Assembly: GCA_965230275.1 (NCBI GenBank)
Contig: CBDDKO010000002.1
Span: forward strand, 62,001 to 126,000
From: JAJRRS01 sp965230275
Lineage (GTDB): Bacteria; Planctomycetota; Phycisphaerae; Phycisphaerales; Phycisphaeraceae
DNA: 64,000 nucleotides
Direction of reading: 5' to 3'
Notes under the pieces: model-generated
The model's database searches: none
The model's input: only the letters and a program-made list of their open reading frames with translations
What the model was told of the DNA's origin: nothing
Position numbers and translations under genes: made by a program
In this document: positions 7,095-16,414 of the stretch, piece by piece
Layout of the letters: the number at the start of each line of letters is the position of its first letter
Numbering within the stretch: position 1 is the first letter of the stretch

Positions 7095-9361
7095 TACTTC
7101 TTCTTCTCCGTACTCTCTGTGATCTCTGTGGTTAATGAGCTTCCCGGCAGGGCGAACAGGGTCGCGGTTAGGCCAAGGCTTTCGACGGGGTGCCAGCCGG
7201 TGTTGATGAGCGATTGGAGGGATTCGGCGGTGACGTCACTGTCGTGGCCGTAGGTGCTGTGCAGGCGGTCCAGTTCGGCCCAGTGGACCCAGACGTGGGT
7301 GATACCGGCCGCCTGTAGCAACTGGTTGACTTGTTGCGGGTCGTGCTCGGCTTCGCGGATGAATCGGCCGAGCGGCGCTTCATCGAAGGCCGAGGCGTAG
7401 ACGAACGGGCGATCCAGGTAGAGCAGGCCCGAGCTGTCCGCAACCATCAGCGTCTTGCTAGTCTCCGGCAAGCGGTTGATGGGGTGGTCGCTGTTGCTGA
7501 TATCTGTGTTGATCGCCATCCAGATCGGTGTCTGTAGCGGCTCGCCGGTGTCGGGGTCAGGGATCGTGCGTGTCTGGTTGTTAAGGGTCATGTAGCTGAC
7601 CGCGATCATGCATATCAACACAGCCGAGCCGACCAGCGGCGCGGCGGTGGGGGCTTTGGTTTTGGTCAGCGCGTGTAGTCGGCCATAACCCAGCCCCGCG
7701 AGCAGACAGGCCGGCAACAGTGTCGGCAGAAGGAACCGGCTCTGCAGGTGGGTGAAGAACAGCCAGAAGACTAGTTGCAGCCCGATCATCAGAAGAAGGG
7801 CACCACCCGTGCGTCGGGTGTTCTTGTGCATAAGAACCAGCACAGCTGAAATGAACACAGCGATCCAGAACACGGGCACGCCGCCTTCACGATCGAAGCG
7901 TGCGATGTTTTGCGTTTCGCGTGGTGTGGGTGTGCCGCCGACCGCGCCGTAACCGGTGTTCAGCAGCCATTGTCGGGCAAGTGAATCGAGTCTACCTTCC
8001 TGGTTCTGCGCCAGGCCGTGGCCCTGGTTCCAGCGTTCAACAAGTTCGTCGTCCCAGTGGCCCTGCCCGAGCACGTCGGCGGCGAAGGGGAAGACGGGGT
8101 TGCCGGTCTGGACGTAGTTGCGGATGAGGTAGGGCGAGAGGGTGAGCAGGCCGACGAATGCGGCGACGGCGGCGAGCTGCAAGTTAATCAACTGTGTGCG
8201 ATGTATGTTGCCATAGCCTCCGCCGGAAGGCGGAGGTTGAGGTGGCGCGCTTGAGTTTTCTATATTACGCGCACTAACCCCTGCCTTCCGGCAGGGGCTG
8301 TTAATTCTGTTGAGACCGATCAACAAAATAAGCCCCACAGGCAAGGCGATCATGATCCCGGCGGTGAGCTTGCAAAGCGTTGCCGCGCTGACGAGTAGCC
8401 CTGCAGCCGCCGCGCCGCCGCGCGTCCGGCCGTGCTCACTGAAGACAATGAGCATCGCCCCGGCCCCGAAAGCGAGCACCCCCATCTCGTTATAAGCCAG
8501 CGACCCGGTGATCAGCACCCACGGCGCCGATAAAAACAGGGCCGCCACGCCTACCCCGACGCGCTGTTGTGTCAGTTGTGACACGAGCTGTCCAGCGGCC
8601 ATGGCCGCGAGCAGTGCGAGCGAGCCGTGGAAAATCTGGCAGGCATAAACGGCATCCTGCGTCGATTTGTGGAAGGAAGCAATCAACAAATAGCCGCCTT
8701 CGATCAGACCGGGCAGGTAGCTGTAAACGCTGTGATTCAAACTCGTCATCTGGCGAAGCGTGAGCCACTCCTGCGGCAGTTGCAGGTGGTAGCTGGTGAC
8801 ATCGTATGCAAACGCCTCGACACGCCAGAGGGTGCCGGGCGGGCAGCAACTGGCGATGATGAGCATGGCAAGCACGGGGACGAACCACATGATGCCGTAA
8901 GTGAGCCACTGTTTGTCCTGTTGTGTGTCCTTCGCGAGCAGTCGTTTGCAAAATGCAGGTAATCCGGTCAGGGCGATCACAAGCCCGGGCAGGCAGACAA
9001 GCCAAGATGCGGCACTCCCCACGAAGCCGATCGAGGCGCACAACCACTGGATTATGAGTAGAACAGCCATCCCAACGGTCACGAGACCGACGCGGTGACC
9101 GCATGCTTTTCTGAATACCCACTTGTAGTAGGCGATGCCGTACCCCAGCGCCGCCAGCCATAGCAGTGTGACCGGCCAGAGGCTTTCGGCCAGCCGCAGC
9201 GTAACCAGCCCGACCGTGACAGGAGAGCCCGGGTTGTACGTGCCGCTGGTCAGCCAGAAGATCAGGGCGATCAGTGACGTGAAAACAGCCGCCAAGAAGC
9301 TGGCGTTGGCGAGCTTGTGGATGCGAGTGGGCTTGGACACGGGCCGCAGTGTAACCCGCAA
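7094..9361 (-). CDS. Large multi-spanning membrane protein, GT-C glycosyltransferase-like
   Basis: The 755-residue protein has about ten hydrophobic segments in its first two thirds, then a soluble C-terminal domain (about 560-755). A conserved-looking AYDVTSYHLQLPQEWL segment after the fifth helix resembles the loop motif of lipid-linked-sugar glycosyltransferases of the GT-C fold. No donor or acceptor can be named. It is 15 bases downstream of hemA on the same strand and probably shares its transcript, though the functions do not obviously connect. Residues about 355-382 are encoded by an in-frame pair of REP-like hairpins (8217-8297). The extreme C-terminus TTEITESTEKKK comes from CACAGAG-type repeat words. 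Confidence 0.65.
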   Translation of the reverse strand: MRVTLRPVSKPTRIHKLANASFLAAVFTSLIALIFWLTSGTYNPGSPVTVGLVTLRLAESLWPVTLLWLAALGYGIAYYKWVFRKACGHRVGLVTVGMAVLLIIQWLCASIGFVGSAASWLVCLPGLVIALTGLPAFCKRLLAKDTQQDKQWLTYGIMWFVPVLAMLIIASCCPPGTLWRVEAFAYDVTSYHLQLPQEWLTLRQMTSLNHSVYSYLPGLIEGGYLLIASFHKSTQDAVYACQIFHGSLALLAAMAAGQLVSQLTQQRVGVGVAALFLSAPWVLITGSLAYNEMGVLAFGAGAMLIVFSEHGRTRGGAAAAGLLVSAATLCKLTAGIMIALPVGLILLIGLNRINSPCRKAGVSARNIENSSAPPQPPPSGGGYGNIHRTQLINLQLAAVAAFVGLLTLSPYLIRNYVQTGNPVFPFAADVLGQGHWDDELVERWNQGHGLAQNQEGRLDSLARQWLLNTGYGAVGGTPTPRETQNIARFDREGGVPVFWIAVFISAVLVLMHKNTRRTGGALLLMIGLQLVFWLFFTHLQSRFLLPTLLPACLLAGLGYGRLHALTKTKAPTAAPLVGSAVLICMIAVSYMTLNNQTRTIPDPDTGEPLQTPIWMAINTDISNSDHPINRLPETSKTLMVADSSGLLYLDRPFVYASAFDEAPLGRFIREAEHDPQQVNQLLQAAGITHVWVHWAELDRLHSTYGHDSDVTAESLQSLINTGWHPVESLGLTATLFALPGSSLTTEITESTEKKK
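8217..8297. repeat. Inverted pair of REP-like hairpins inserted in frame in a coding gene
   Basis: Hairpin 1, CCTCCGCC-GGAA-GGCGGAGG (8217-8236), and hairpin 2, CCCCTGCC-TTCC-GGCAGGGG (8278-8297), are diverged inverted copies of each other. They flank a 41-base spacer that itself carries GGCGCGC/GCGCGC. The reading frame of the membrane protein passes straight through and gains a Pro/Gly/Ser-rich stretch. The layout resembles the pairs around the RAYT gene at 28.2-28.7 kb, where the hairpin is also followed by TGAGG. Confidence 0.8.
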
Positions 9362-9376
9362 CAGGGGTGGGTGTCT

Positions 9377-10723
9377 TCACTTGGTTTCATGCAGACGCTG
9401 CTCGGGAATACCCGGGGTGATGTGGTTGTCCGGCTCCGCCATGTCGAACAGACGGCGCAGGGCGGCGGCGTAGAAGCCGAGTGGGGCGTCGGGTTTGTGG
9501 CGGTCGAGCTGGCCCAGAGGGATGTGCAGCACTTTATTGATCAGGCGCTGGGTGTGCTCGTTCAGGACGGCTTCGAGCTCGTCGGCGTCGCCGTAGTGGG
9601 TGAGTTTGCGCAGGGTGCGCTCGGTCTCATCGTCGCCCAAATCGTGCAACTTGCTACGCAGACGACGGATCAGCTGGCCCAGGTCGTTGTGGCGGACCTG
9701 GTTCATGCAGGCTGTGGCCGCGTCGGTGATCATGCGCTCGCAGGCTTCGGTGACGTTGCTGCGCTGATCGATGCCCAGGCCAACTTCGGTCTTCAGGTCG
9801 TCGAGGTTGTAGAGATAGACGTTGGACATCGAGCCGACGTCGGGTTCGACATCACGCGGGATCGCCAGGTCGATCAGGATCAGGGGCTTGCCCCGGCGGC
9901 GGGTGTGGATGTCGGCGAGCCGATCGGTGGTCAGGATCGGATCAGCAGAACCGGTCGAGGTCACGATGACGTCGGCTTCCGTGAGTAGGTCATTAAGCTG
10001 CTCCCAGGGGCGTGCGCCGCCGATCTTGCCAGTGACGCCGATACGCTGCGCTAATTCCACGGCCCGTGATTCGGTCCGGTTGACGACCCACAAACGGCGG
10101 GGGGTGAAGCCGAGCATGTGACGCAAAGCCAGTTCCGCGATCTCGCCTGCGCCGATGCCGACGACGGTCTTGTCGGCGAAGTCGGTGATGATCCGCTTGG
10201 CCAGGTCGGCTGCGACCGAACCGACGGAGACTTTGCCTGCGTCGATGCCGGTCTCGGTGCGGGCCTGTTTGGCGGTGGCGATGGCCTGTTGGCAGATTCG
10301 GTGCAGGACCGGGCCGACGTGCCCGGATGAGGCGGCCGACTCGTAGGCCCGTTTGACCTGGCCGAGCACCTGCGCTTCGCCGAGCACCATGGAGTCCAGC
10401 CCGCAGCAGACACGGAACAGGTGCGAGACGGCCTGTTCCTGCTCGCGGATCACACACGCCTTGGCGACCTGGTCGATCGGCATGCCGACGTGTTCGGCGA
10501 TAAAGGCGCGGACCAGCTCGGCCTTGGGCTCTGAATACACCGGACGAGCGACGTAGAGCTCGAAGCGGTTGCAGGTGGACAGGGCAAGGCACTCGATGCC
10601 GGGGTAGCGCTGCTTCAGCGCATCAAGCACCCCGCCCGTGGTGTCGGCTCCGTCCGCCGTGAAGCGTTCGCGCACCTCTAGTGGGGCGTGGTGGTGATTG
10701 ATACTGACCAGCATGACACGCAT
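9377..10723 (-). CDS. hemA: Glutamyl-tRNA reductase
   Basis: The 448-residue enzyme reduces glutamyl-tRNA to glutamate-1-semialdehyde with NADPH, the first committed step of C5 tetrapyrrole synthesis. The catalytic cysteine C51 sits in LALSTCNRFELYV. GLDSMVLGEAQVLGQVK is the family signature near 108-124. The NADPH-binding loop VVGIGAGEIAELALRHM lies near 190, followed by the C-terminal dimerization helices. It lies 48 bases after a precorrin-2 dehydrogenase gene on the same strand. That pairing is common and links siroheme and heme supply. Length and start are normal. Confidence 0.97.
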   Translation of the reverse strand: MRVMLVSINHHHAPLEVRERFTADGADTTGGVLDALKQRYPGIECLALSTCNRFELYVARPVYSEPKAELVRAFIAEHVGMPIDQVAKACVIREQEQAVSHLFRVCCGLDSMVLGEAQVLGQVKRAYESAASSGHVGPVLHRICQQAIATAKQARTETGIDAGKVSVGSVAADLAKRIITDFADKTVVGIGAGEIAELALRHMLGFTPRRLWVVNRTESRAVELAQRIGVTGKIGGARPWEQLNDLLTEADVIVTSTGSADPILTTDRLADIHTRRRGKPLILIDLAIPRDVEPDVGSMSNVYLYNLDDLKTEVGLGIDQRSNVTEACERMITDAATACMNQVRHNDLGQLIRRLRSKLHDLGDDETERTLRKLTHYGDADELEAVLNEHTQRLINKVLHIPLGQLDRHKPDAPLGFYAAALRRLFDMAEPDNHITPGIPEQRLHETK

Positions 10724-10771
10724 CGGCGTGGCTCCTGCGTACGGACTCGTACTACATCTTAGTCGTGTGGG

Positions 10772-11380
10772 TCAAAGCGACGCGTAATAACGGACAAGCC
10801 CCGCTTCGCCCTGAGCTTTAAGGATAGCCATCGCCTCGGCGTCGGCCAACCCGGCCAGGGCCCGGCGGCGTCGGGCGGGGTCGGCGTGACGGGCTTTAAG
10901 CTCGGGCCGGTACTCGGCGGCGCAGGCCAGGAGCCTGGCCCAGTCGGGATCGAGTCGACTGATCAGTTCGTCACGGAGGGTCACCGCGGCGGAGGAAGAT
11001 GCGCCGCCGGCGCTGACGGCCAGCGTGATCGGGCCGAGCTGGGCGTGGGCGGGGATGGTCAGGTCGCCTAGGTCAGGCGCGTCTGTGCGGTTGATCATGG
11101 CACCGGCGTTACGGGCGTCATGCATGATCTGATCGTTTACAGCCGGGTCATCGGTGGCGATGACGACAAGCACTGCCCCTTCAAGGTCGCCGGGTTGGTA
11201 AGCGCGCTGTCGTCGCGTGACCGACATGTCCACCAGCTCGGGCGTGAACACCGGGGCGACCACGAATACGTCGGCCCGGGCGTCGAGCAGGGCACGGGCG
11301 CGGCGTGTGGCGACCTTGCCGCCGCCGATAATCACGCAGCGCTTGCCGGTGAGATTGATCATGGCCGGGAGGTGGGGCAT
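10772..11380 (-). CDS. Precorrin-2 dehydrogenase / sirohydrochlorin ferrochelatase (CysG N-terminal type)
   Basis: I place the start at the ATG ending at 11380 (MPHLPAMINLTGKRCVIIGGG), giving 202 residues. The longer open frame upstream to 11638 is Arg/Ser/Pro-rich and lies antisense to the chemoreceptor end, so it is not coding. The NAD loop GGGKVATRRA is at 19-28. The NRTDAPDLGDLTIPA and ITLAVSAGGASSSAAVTLRDEL segments are typical of Met8/CysG-N. The protein oxidises precorrin-2 and may insert iron to give siroheme. The methyltransferase half of CysG is not fused. It is the gene just before hemA. Confidence 0.92.
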   Translation of the reverse strand: MPHLPAMINLTGKRCVIIGGGKVATRRARALLDARADVFVVAPVFTPELVDMSVTRRQRAYQPGDLEGAVLVVIATDDPAVNDQIMHDARNAGAMINRTDAPDLGDLTIPAHAQLGPITLAVSAGGASSSAAVTLRDELISRLDPDWARLLACAAEYRPELKARHADPARRRRALAGLADAEAMAILKAQGEAGLVRYYASL

Positions 11381-11477
11381 ACCCGACAGTGTAGCTAAGT
11401 CATGCACAGGTGTACGCGCATGAAAACACCGACGCCCCCTAAATGGACGCCGGCATTTGGTGGTTAAGGTATGAGTT

Positions 11478-13253
11478 TTAGACGGCCGAATGATCGACCT
11501 TGAAGGTTCCGACCAGCCGTAGGAGCTGCTCGGCCTTCTCGGAGAGCTGGCCCGCGGCCATCGCGGCCTGATTGGTGCCTTCGGTGGCCTGCTTGGTGAC
11601 GGCCGAGATCGACTCGACGTTTCGGCTAACCTCTTCACTGGTCGCCGACTGCTCTTCAGCAGCGGCGGCGATCGACTGGATCATCGCGGCCACATCCTGG
11701 GCGCCGGCGACGATCTTTTCGAGGCTGTCGCCGGCCTGGGTCGCCTTCTCGACGCCCACCTGGACCTGGTCGGTGCCGGCGTTCATCCGCTCGACGGCTT
11801 GATTCGTTTCACTCTGGATCGCGGTGATCGACTCGGCGATCTCCTCGGTCGCGTTGGTCGTGCGGTCGGCGAGTTTACGAACCTCGTCGGCAACGACCGC
11901 GAAGCCCCGGCCGTGCTCCCCGGCGCGGGCCGCCTCGATCGCGGCGTTCAGGGCCAGGAGGTTGGTCTGGTCGGCGATGTCGTTGATGACCTCGATGATC
12001 TGGCCGATCTGTTCGCCGCGCTTGCCGAGTTCGGACACACTCTGTGCGCTGGAACTGACGGCGTCGCTGATGGCATTCATGCCGTTGATGGTTTCGTTGA
12101 CCACCTTGCCACCCTCGGAGGCGACTTCGCCGGAGTTCTGCGCGTTGTTGGCGGCCTCGGCGCTCTTGCGTGCGACCTCGATGACGCTGGAGGACATCTC
12201 TTCGATCGCGCTGCTGATCTGTGTGACCTGGCTGGACTGCTCGTTCATGCCGGAGGCGATCTCGTCACTCGAGGAAGCGATCTCGGTGGCGGCGGATGCG
12301 ACTTCGCGCGTCGCGCCGGACACCTCACTGATCACGTCATGGATATTCGTAATCGACTGGTTGACGTAGCCGCCGAGTTGGCCGAGCTCGTCCGTGGACT
12401 TCACGTCGATCCGCTGGGTGAGGTCGCCCTCGGCGATTGATTTGAGCCGGGCAACGGTGTTCTGGATCGGCTTACTGATCATGTACCGCAGCAGGAAGAA
12501 GAACAGGCCGATGGCAGCGATGACCAAAGGGGCGGTCCATGTCAGGCCGTTGGTGATGAATCCTGCGACCTGGGCGTCGACAGGCTCAAGAGGCATCACG
12601 ACGTGGTAGGTGCCGTGCATGTAGCCCGGCTTCCAGTTCTCCATGGTGAAGCCGATCGGGTCCTTGCCGTCGCCGGAGAGGCTGTCGGCCGGGTCGCCGT
12701 GGCAGAGCATGCAGTCTTCGGTGAGGGTGATGGCGCGCATGTAGTGCAGGCTGTTGGTTTCGGTGTCGGTGGCGTAGGCGTAATCCTTGCCGCCGGCATC
12801 GACCTGCTGAGTCAGGGTCTGGAGCAGATGCTCTTCGAACGAACCCGGGAGCGGTTCGTTTTCCTTGTTCCGCGCTTCGAAGCTCGTGATACGGAAGTCG
12901 ATGTCTTCTTTCTCGGCGGCGTCCTGCGCGGCGGTCCAGCCGGCGACGACGGGGATGGTGCCGAAGATCTTCGCTTCGGTGTAGGGTTTGCCCTCGGCCT
13001 GGACCTGCTTGAGTTCTTCCAGGAGGGCGTCGGTGTTGAACGCGCCTTTTCTGTTCAGGTCGGCTGAGTGGTTCTTGGCCTGGTCGGCGACCGCGGTAAA
13101 GGCGGCCGCCTTCTCGACCATGGCCTTCTCGGTTGAGCTACGGAAGCGGCTGACGAAAACGACGTAGTTGACCGCGACCACTGCGATCAGCACGGTGACG
13201 GTCACCGCAATGATGCGGGTGCCTAGACCTACTGATTTGATTGCCTGGATCAT
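11478..13253 (-). CDS. Methyl-accepting chemotaxis protein with heme-c-like DUF3365 sensor domain
   Basis: The chosen start (MIQAIKSVGL, ATG ending at 13253) has GAGGA about 8 bases upstream and gives 591 residues. Transmembrane helices lie at about 11-33 and 238-259. Between them is a DUF3365/Tll0287-like periplasmic domain with a CMLCH motif at 181-185, a covalent heme-c binding site. HAMP spans about 260-315. The signalling domain has the conserved tip EVINDIADQTNLLALNAAIEAARAGEHGRGFAVVADEVRKLA, split here for description only. Heme-c chemoreceptors of this kind are linked to redox, oxygen or NO sensing. No che genes are nearby, so it is an orphan receptor. Confidence 0.93.
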   Translation of the reverse strand: MIQAIKSVGLGTRIIAVTVTVLIAVVAVNYVVFVSRFRSSTEKAMVEKAAAFTAVADQAKNHSADLNRKGAFNTDALLEELKQVQAEGKPYTEAKIFGTIPVVAGWTAAQDAAEKEDIDFRITSFEARNKENEPLPGSFEEHLLQTLTQQVDAGGKDYAYATDTETNSLHYMRAITLTEDCMLCHGDPADSLSGDGKDPIGFTMENWKPGYMHGTYHVVMPLEPVDAQVAGFITNGLTWTAPLVIAAIGLFFFLLRYMISKPIQNTVARLKSIAEGDLTQRIDVKSTDELGQLGGYVNQSITNIHDVISEVSGATREVASAATEIASSSDEIASGMNEQSSQVTQISSAIEEMSSSVIEVARKSAEAANNAQNSGEVASEGGKVVNETINGMNAISDAVSSSAQSVSELGKRGEQIGQIIEVINDIADQTNLLALNAAIEAARAGEHGRGFAVVADEVRKLADRTTNATEEIAESITAIQSETNQAVERMNAGTDQVQVGVEKATQAGDSLEKIVAGAQDVAAMIQSIAAAAEEQSATSEEVSRNVESISAVTKQATEGTNQAAMAAGQLSEKAEQLLRLVGTFKVDHSAV

Positions 13254-13456
13254 GTTGTTGTCCTCACGGTGACAGTGTGACGGGGTTCTACTCGGTTTCG
13301 AACACACACATGATTACCCTGCCGCCCCAGGTTAGCCATGTGTGATATCACTAGGATGATCGGTGCGAGTTATTGCGTGCTTTACACCGGCTAACCGGAA
13401 AACTACGCCACATATGATTGATCAATGAGCAAATGCGTACAAAATATGTATTCGCC

Positions 13457-13470
13457 TTAATATGCATTAA
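13457..13470. promoter_or_regulatory. AT-rich dyad in the MCP/rarA divergent gap
   Basis: TTAAT-ATGC-ATTAA is an inverted repeat in the AT-rich 267-base gap between two divergent genes. A TTGCAT...TATGAT pair lies just before rarA, but its spacer is only 15 bases and the -10 would be within about 10 bases of the start codon. I therefore give the dyad only as a possible operator or promoter element. Confidence 0.3.
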
Positions 13471-13520
13471 TACGATGGCGTCATGTGTTGCATCATGAAA
13501 TACGTTGATATGATGCAGAA

Positions 13521-14927
13521 ATGGCTGATTTATGGGAGCAGACACGTCAAAAGCACTTGCGATCCGTTGAGCCGTTGGCGGTGCGTATGCGGCCACGCAT
13601 GCTTGACGAGTTTGTCGGGCAGGACCACTTTCTCGGTGAAGGCAAGCTGCTGCGGCGGCTGCTTCAGGCGGATCGGCTAACCAGCGTGATCTTCTACGGG
13701 CCACCGGGGACGGGTAAAACGACGCTCGCAGAGCTGATTGCGGTCCATATCCAGCGCCATTTTGAGCGGGCCAATGCCGCGGCGATCGGCGTCAAGGATG
13801 TCCGTGAAGTGCTCACACACGCAAGGCGTCGACTCGAAGCCGACGGCCGTCGGACGATCTTTTTCTTGGACGAGATCCACCGGTTCAACCGCGCCCAGCA
13901 GGACGTGCTGCTCGGTGACGTGGAGCGTGGGGTGATCACGTTGATCGGGGCGACCACGGAGAATCCTTTCTTCGCGATCAACAGCCCGCTGGTCAGCCGG
14001 TCGCAGGTGTTCCAGTTCAAGTCATTGGATGAGCCAGCGATCACCGAGTTGATCCAGCGGGCTCTCAATGATGAGGAGCGGGGCTACGGGAAGCAGGGCA
14101 TCCGCATCGACGACGAGGCGATCGCGCATTGGGCGGTGGCGTGTGACGGCGACGCAAGGCGTGCACTGACCGCGCTGGAAATCGCGGTACTGTCGACCGC
14201 TTCGCCTTCACCCGATACCCGAAACCCGACACCCGATACCCGACTACACATTACGCTCGAAGTCGCAGAGCAATCCATCCAGCAGAAGGCACCGGTCTAC
14301 GACGGCACGGGCGACGAACACTACGACGCGGCGTCGGCGCTGATCAAGTCGATGCGCGGCAGCGACCCGGACGCGGCGGTGTATTGGCTTGCCAAGATGC
14401 TCCATGCGGGGGAAGACCCGATGTTCATCGCCCGACGGGTGGCGATCCTGGCCAGTGAAGATGTCGGCAACGCCGATCCCCAGGCGATCCAGGTCGCGGC
14501 GGCGGCGTACGACCTGACCCACCGCGTCGGCCTGCCCGAGTGCCAGCTGATCCTCGCCCAGGCGGTGACCTACCTCGCCACCGCGCCCAAGAGCAATGCC
14601 GCGACGGTCGCGATCGGCTCGGCTATGTCCGACGTACGCAACGACCGGACCGTCCCGGTCCCCAAGCACCTGCGAGACGGCCACTACAAGGGCGCTGAGC
14701 AACTCGGGCACGGCCAGGGCTATCAGTATGCCCACAACAGCGAGACCGGCTTCGTCGACCAGGAATACCTCGGGGTCGACAAGACCTACTACCAGCCGAC
14801 CGACCGGGGGCATGAGAAGACCATCCGCCGATACATGCAGTGGATCGACGCTCAGCGTCAGAAACGTCCCCCCGAAGAAGCTCCGGAGAGCGGGTCCGAG
14901 TCGGGTCCGGAGACGGACCAGGCATGA
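13521..14927 (+). CDS. rarA: Replication-associated recombination protein A (RarA/MgsA)
   Basis: The 468-residue AAA+ clamp-loader-like ATPase acts at stalled replication forks. The N-terminal LAVRMRPRMLDEFVGQDHFLG is typical. Walker A GPPGTGKTTL is at 60-69 and Walker B FFLDEIHRFNRAQQD at 114-128. Sensor 1 is GATTENPFF, and the C-terminal tetramerisation part holds SALIKSMRGSDPDAAVYWLAKMLHAGEDP. Residues about 230-242 (PDTRNPTPDTR) are encoded by five tandem ACCCGAN heptads and sit between the ATPase lid and the HVTLE-like strand, where most family members have a shorter linker. The C-terminal tail is acidic and low-complexity. Confidence 0.95.
   Translation: MADLWEQTRQKHLRSVEPLAVRMRPRMLDEFVGQDHFLGEGKLLRRLLQADRLTSVIFYGPPGTGKTTLAELIAVHIQRHFERANAAAIGVKDVREVLTHARRRLEADGRRTIFFLDEIHRFNRAQQDVLLGDVERGVITLIGATTENPFFAINSPLVSRSQVFQFKSLDEPAITELIQRALNDEERGYGKQGIRIDDEAIAHWAVACDGDARRALTALEIAVLSTASPSPDTRNPTPDTRLHITLEVAEQSIQQKAPVYDGTGDEHYDAASALIKSMRGSDPDAAVYWLAKMLHAGEDPMFIARRVAILASEDVGNADPQAIQVAAAAYDLTHRVGLPECQLILAQAVTYLATAPKSNAATVAIGSAMSDVRNDRTVPVPKHLRDGHYKGAEQLGHGQGYQYAHNSETGFVDQEYLGVDKTYYQPTDRGHEKTIRRYMQWIDAQRQKRPPEEAPESGSESGPETDQA
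14210..14244 (+). repeat. Five tandem heptads ACCCGAN in frame inside rarA
   Basis: The 35 bases read ACCCGAT ACCCGAA ACCCGAC ACCCGAT ACCCGAC. Only the seventh base of each word varies. There is no opposite arm nearby, so this is a single arm rather than a palindrome. Because 7 is not a multiple of 3, the encoded peptide repeats every seven residues (PDTRNPT, PDTR). Confidence 0.9.
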
Positions 14928-15055
14928 CCCGGTGTGTTGGCGCGGCGGGCCCGATCCTGCCGAAGTAGAGATTAGGGGTTACATCCCAAAGCTATCCCTA
15001 TATATTGGATATGAAGGCCATAGATAGGCCGGTCCGTTGGCAAGGAGGTCACGCG

Positions 15056-16264
15056 ATGGTACTCAGCTCACAAACCCCCCGTGCGGGGATGTCCCGGATG
15101 TACATGTCTTCGAAGCGCAAGAGCAGCGCCAAGTGGGGTTGGCTCGCGCTGGTGGGGATCGTGCTGGTGTCGATGTGGCTCTTCGTGTGGTCCGACTCGG
15201 GGGAGGGGACGCAGGCTAACGGAGACGGCACGCCCCCGGCCGGGCAGGTCGCGGGCGGGGGCACGTTGATCAACCCGTCGCAGGAGCCGACGCCTCGGCC
15301 GTCATCGGTGACGGAACTGCCGCCGCCGAGCAATCTGGGAGCAGTGAAGAAAGACTCGCCCGAGACCGAGCCTGTGGTCCAGACCATTGGCGTGAACGAG
15401 ACCCGCAACGCGCCGCCGATCGGTTCGCCAAGGGGCGATCGGCGTATGGAAGTACGGAACACGCAGGCCTCCCCGGGTACGGCGAGTTCAGGCTCGGCCT
15501 CCTCACAGTTAACGCGCGGCATGAACATGATCCGTGAAGGCCGGCTCGTGCAGGGCCGGCGTGAGCTGAGCGAGGCACTGCTCGCGACCGATGGCTCGTT
15601 GTCCGCGCTCGACGCACAGACCGTCCGCGACACGCTGGCGAGTGTCAACCAGCAATTGATCTTCTCCGATCAGATCACGCCGGGCGACCCGTTGGTAGAG
15701 TCGTACATGGTGCAGAGTGGTGATTACCTCTCCGTGATCGCGCCGAAGTACGGATTGCCCTACCAGTTCGTCGAGCGGATCAACAACACCAAGGCGGAGC
15801 GCCTCCAGGCGGGCAGGCCGATCAAGGTCGTCAAGGGGCCGTTCCATGTCAGGATCAGCAAGCGGAACTTCCGCATGGATGTCTTCCTCAACGACAACGA
15901 CGGGACGCCGCTGTACATCCGCAGCTTCCGGATCGGCCTAGGCGAGAACGACTCCACACCGATGGGATCGTTCATCATCGCGCCGGGCTCGAAGGTGAAG
16001 AATCCCTCGTGGCGTAACCCGCGCACCGGTGAGTTTTTTGGCAAGGACGATCCGAAGAATCCCATCGGTAACTATTGGCTTGCGCTTAAAGGCACGGATG
16101 CACAGAGTGAGTCGCTTACAGGTTACGGCATCCACGGGACAATTGACCCGACCAGCATCGGCCGGGAAGCCTCGATGGGCTGCGTGCGGATGTCCGATGA
16201 CGACATCGAGTTGGTGTTCAACATGCTGGCGTCGGGTGAGAGTACCGTCGATATCACCTGGTAG
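15056..16264 (+). CDS. L,D-transpeptidase with N-terminal membrane anchor and LysM
   Basis: A perfect AAGGAGGT at 15042-15049 stands 6 bases before ATG 15056, so this start is preferred over 15005. The 402-residue protein has a cytoplasmic basic stretch, one membrane helix at about 33-50 (WGWLALVGIVLVSMWLFVW), a Pro/Thr/Ser-rich periplasmic linker, a LysM domain at about 216-262 (YMVQSGDYLSVIAPKYGLPYQF), and a YkuD catalytic domain to the end. The active site shows H360 (GIHGT) and C376 (SMGCVRM). The family makes 3-3 cross-links or attaches proteins to peptidoglycan. This supports a peptidoglycan wall in this lineage. Confidence 0.93.
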   Translation: MVLSSQTPRAGMSRMYMSSKRKSSAKWGWLALVGIVLVSMWLFVWSDSGEGTQANGDGTPPAGQVAGGGTLINPSQEPTPRPSSVTELPPPSNLGAVKKDSPETEPVVQTIGVNETRNAPPIGSPRGDRRMEVRNTQASPGTASSGSASSQLTRGMNMIREGRLVQGRRELSEALLATDGSLSALDAQTVRDTLASVNQQLIFSDQITPGDPLVESYMVQSGDYLSVIAPKYGLPYQFVERINNTKAERLQAGRPIKVVKGPFHVRISKRNFRMDVFLNDNDGTPLYIRSFRIGLGENDSTPMGSFIIAPGSKVKNPSWRNPRTGEFFGKDDPKNPIGNYWLALKGTDAQSESLTGYGIHGTIDPTSIGREASMGCVRMSDDDIELVFNMLASGESTVDITW

Positions 16265-16414
16265 TTGGTCGGCCTCGCCTCAGGTCGCGTGTGTAACATT
16301 GTTTACATGAGACATTAGTTAAGCTGGGGAAACTATGGGTCTTATCTGTCGCAATCACCCCGTGATTTGTGGGCAAGTTGGGCGATAAAACCCCTGAAAA
16401 TCAACTCATTACGG

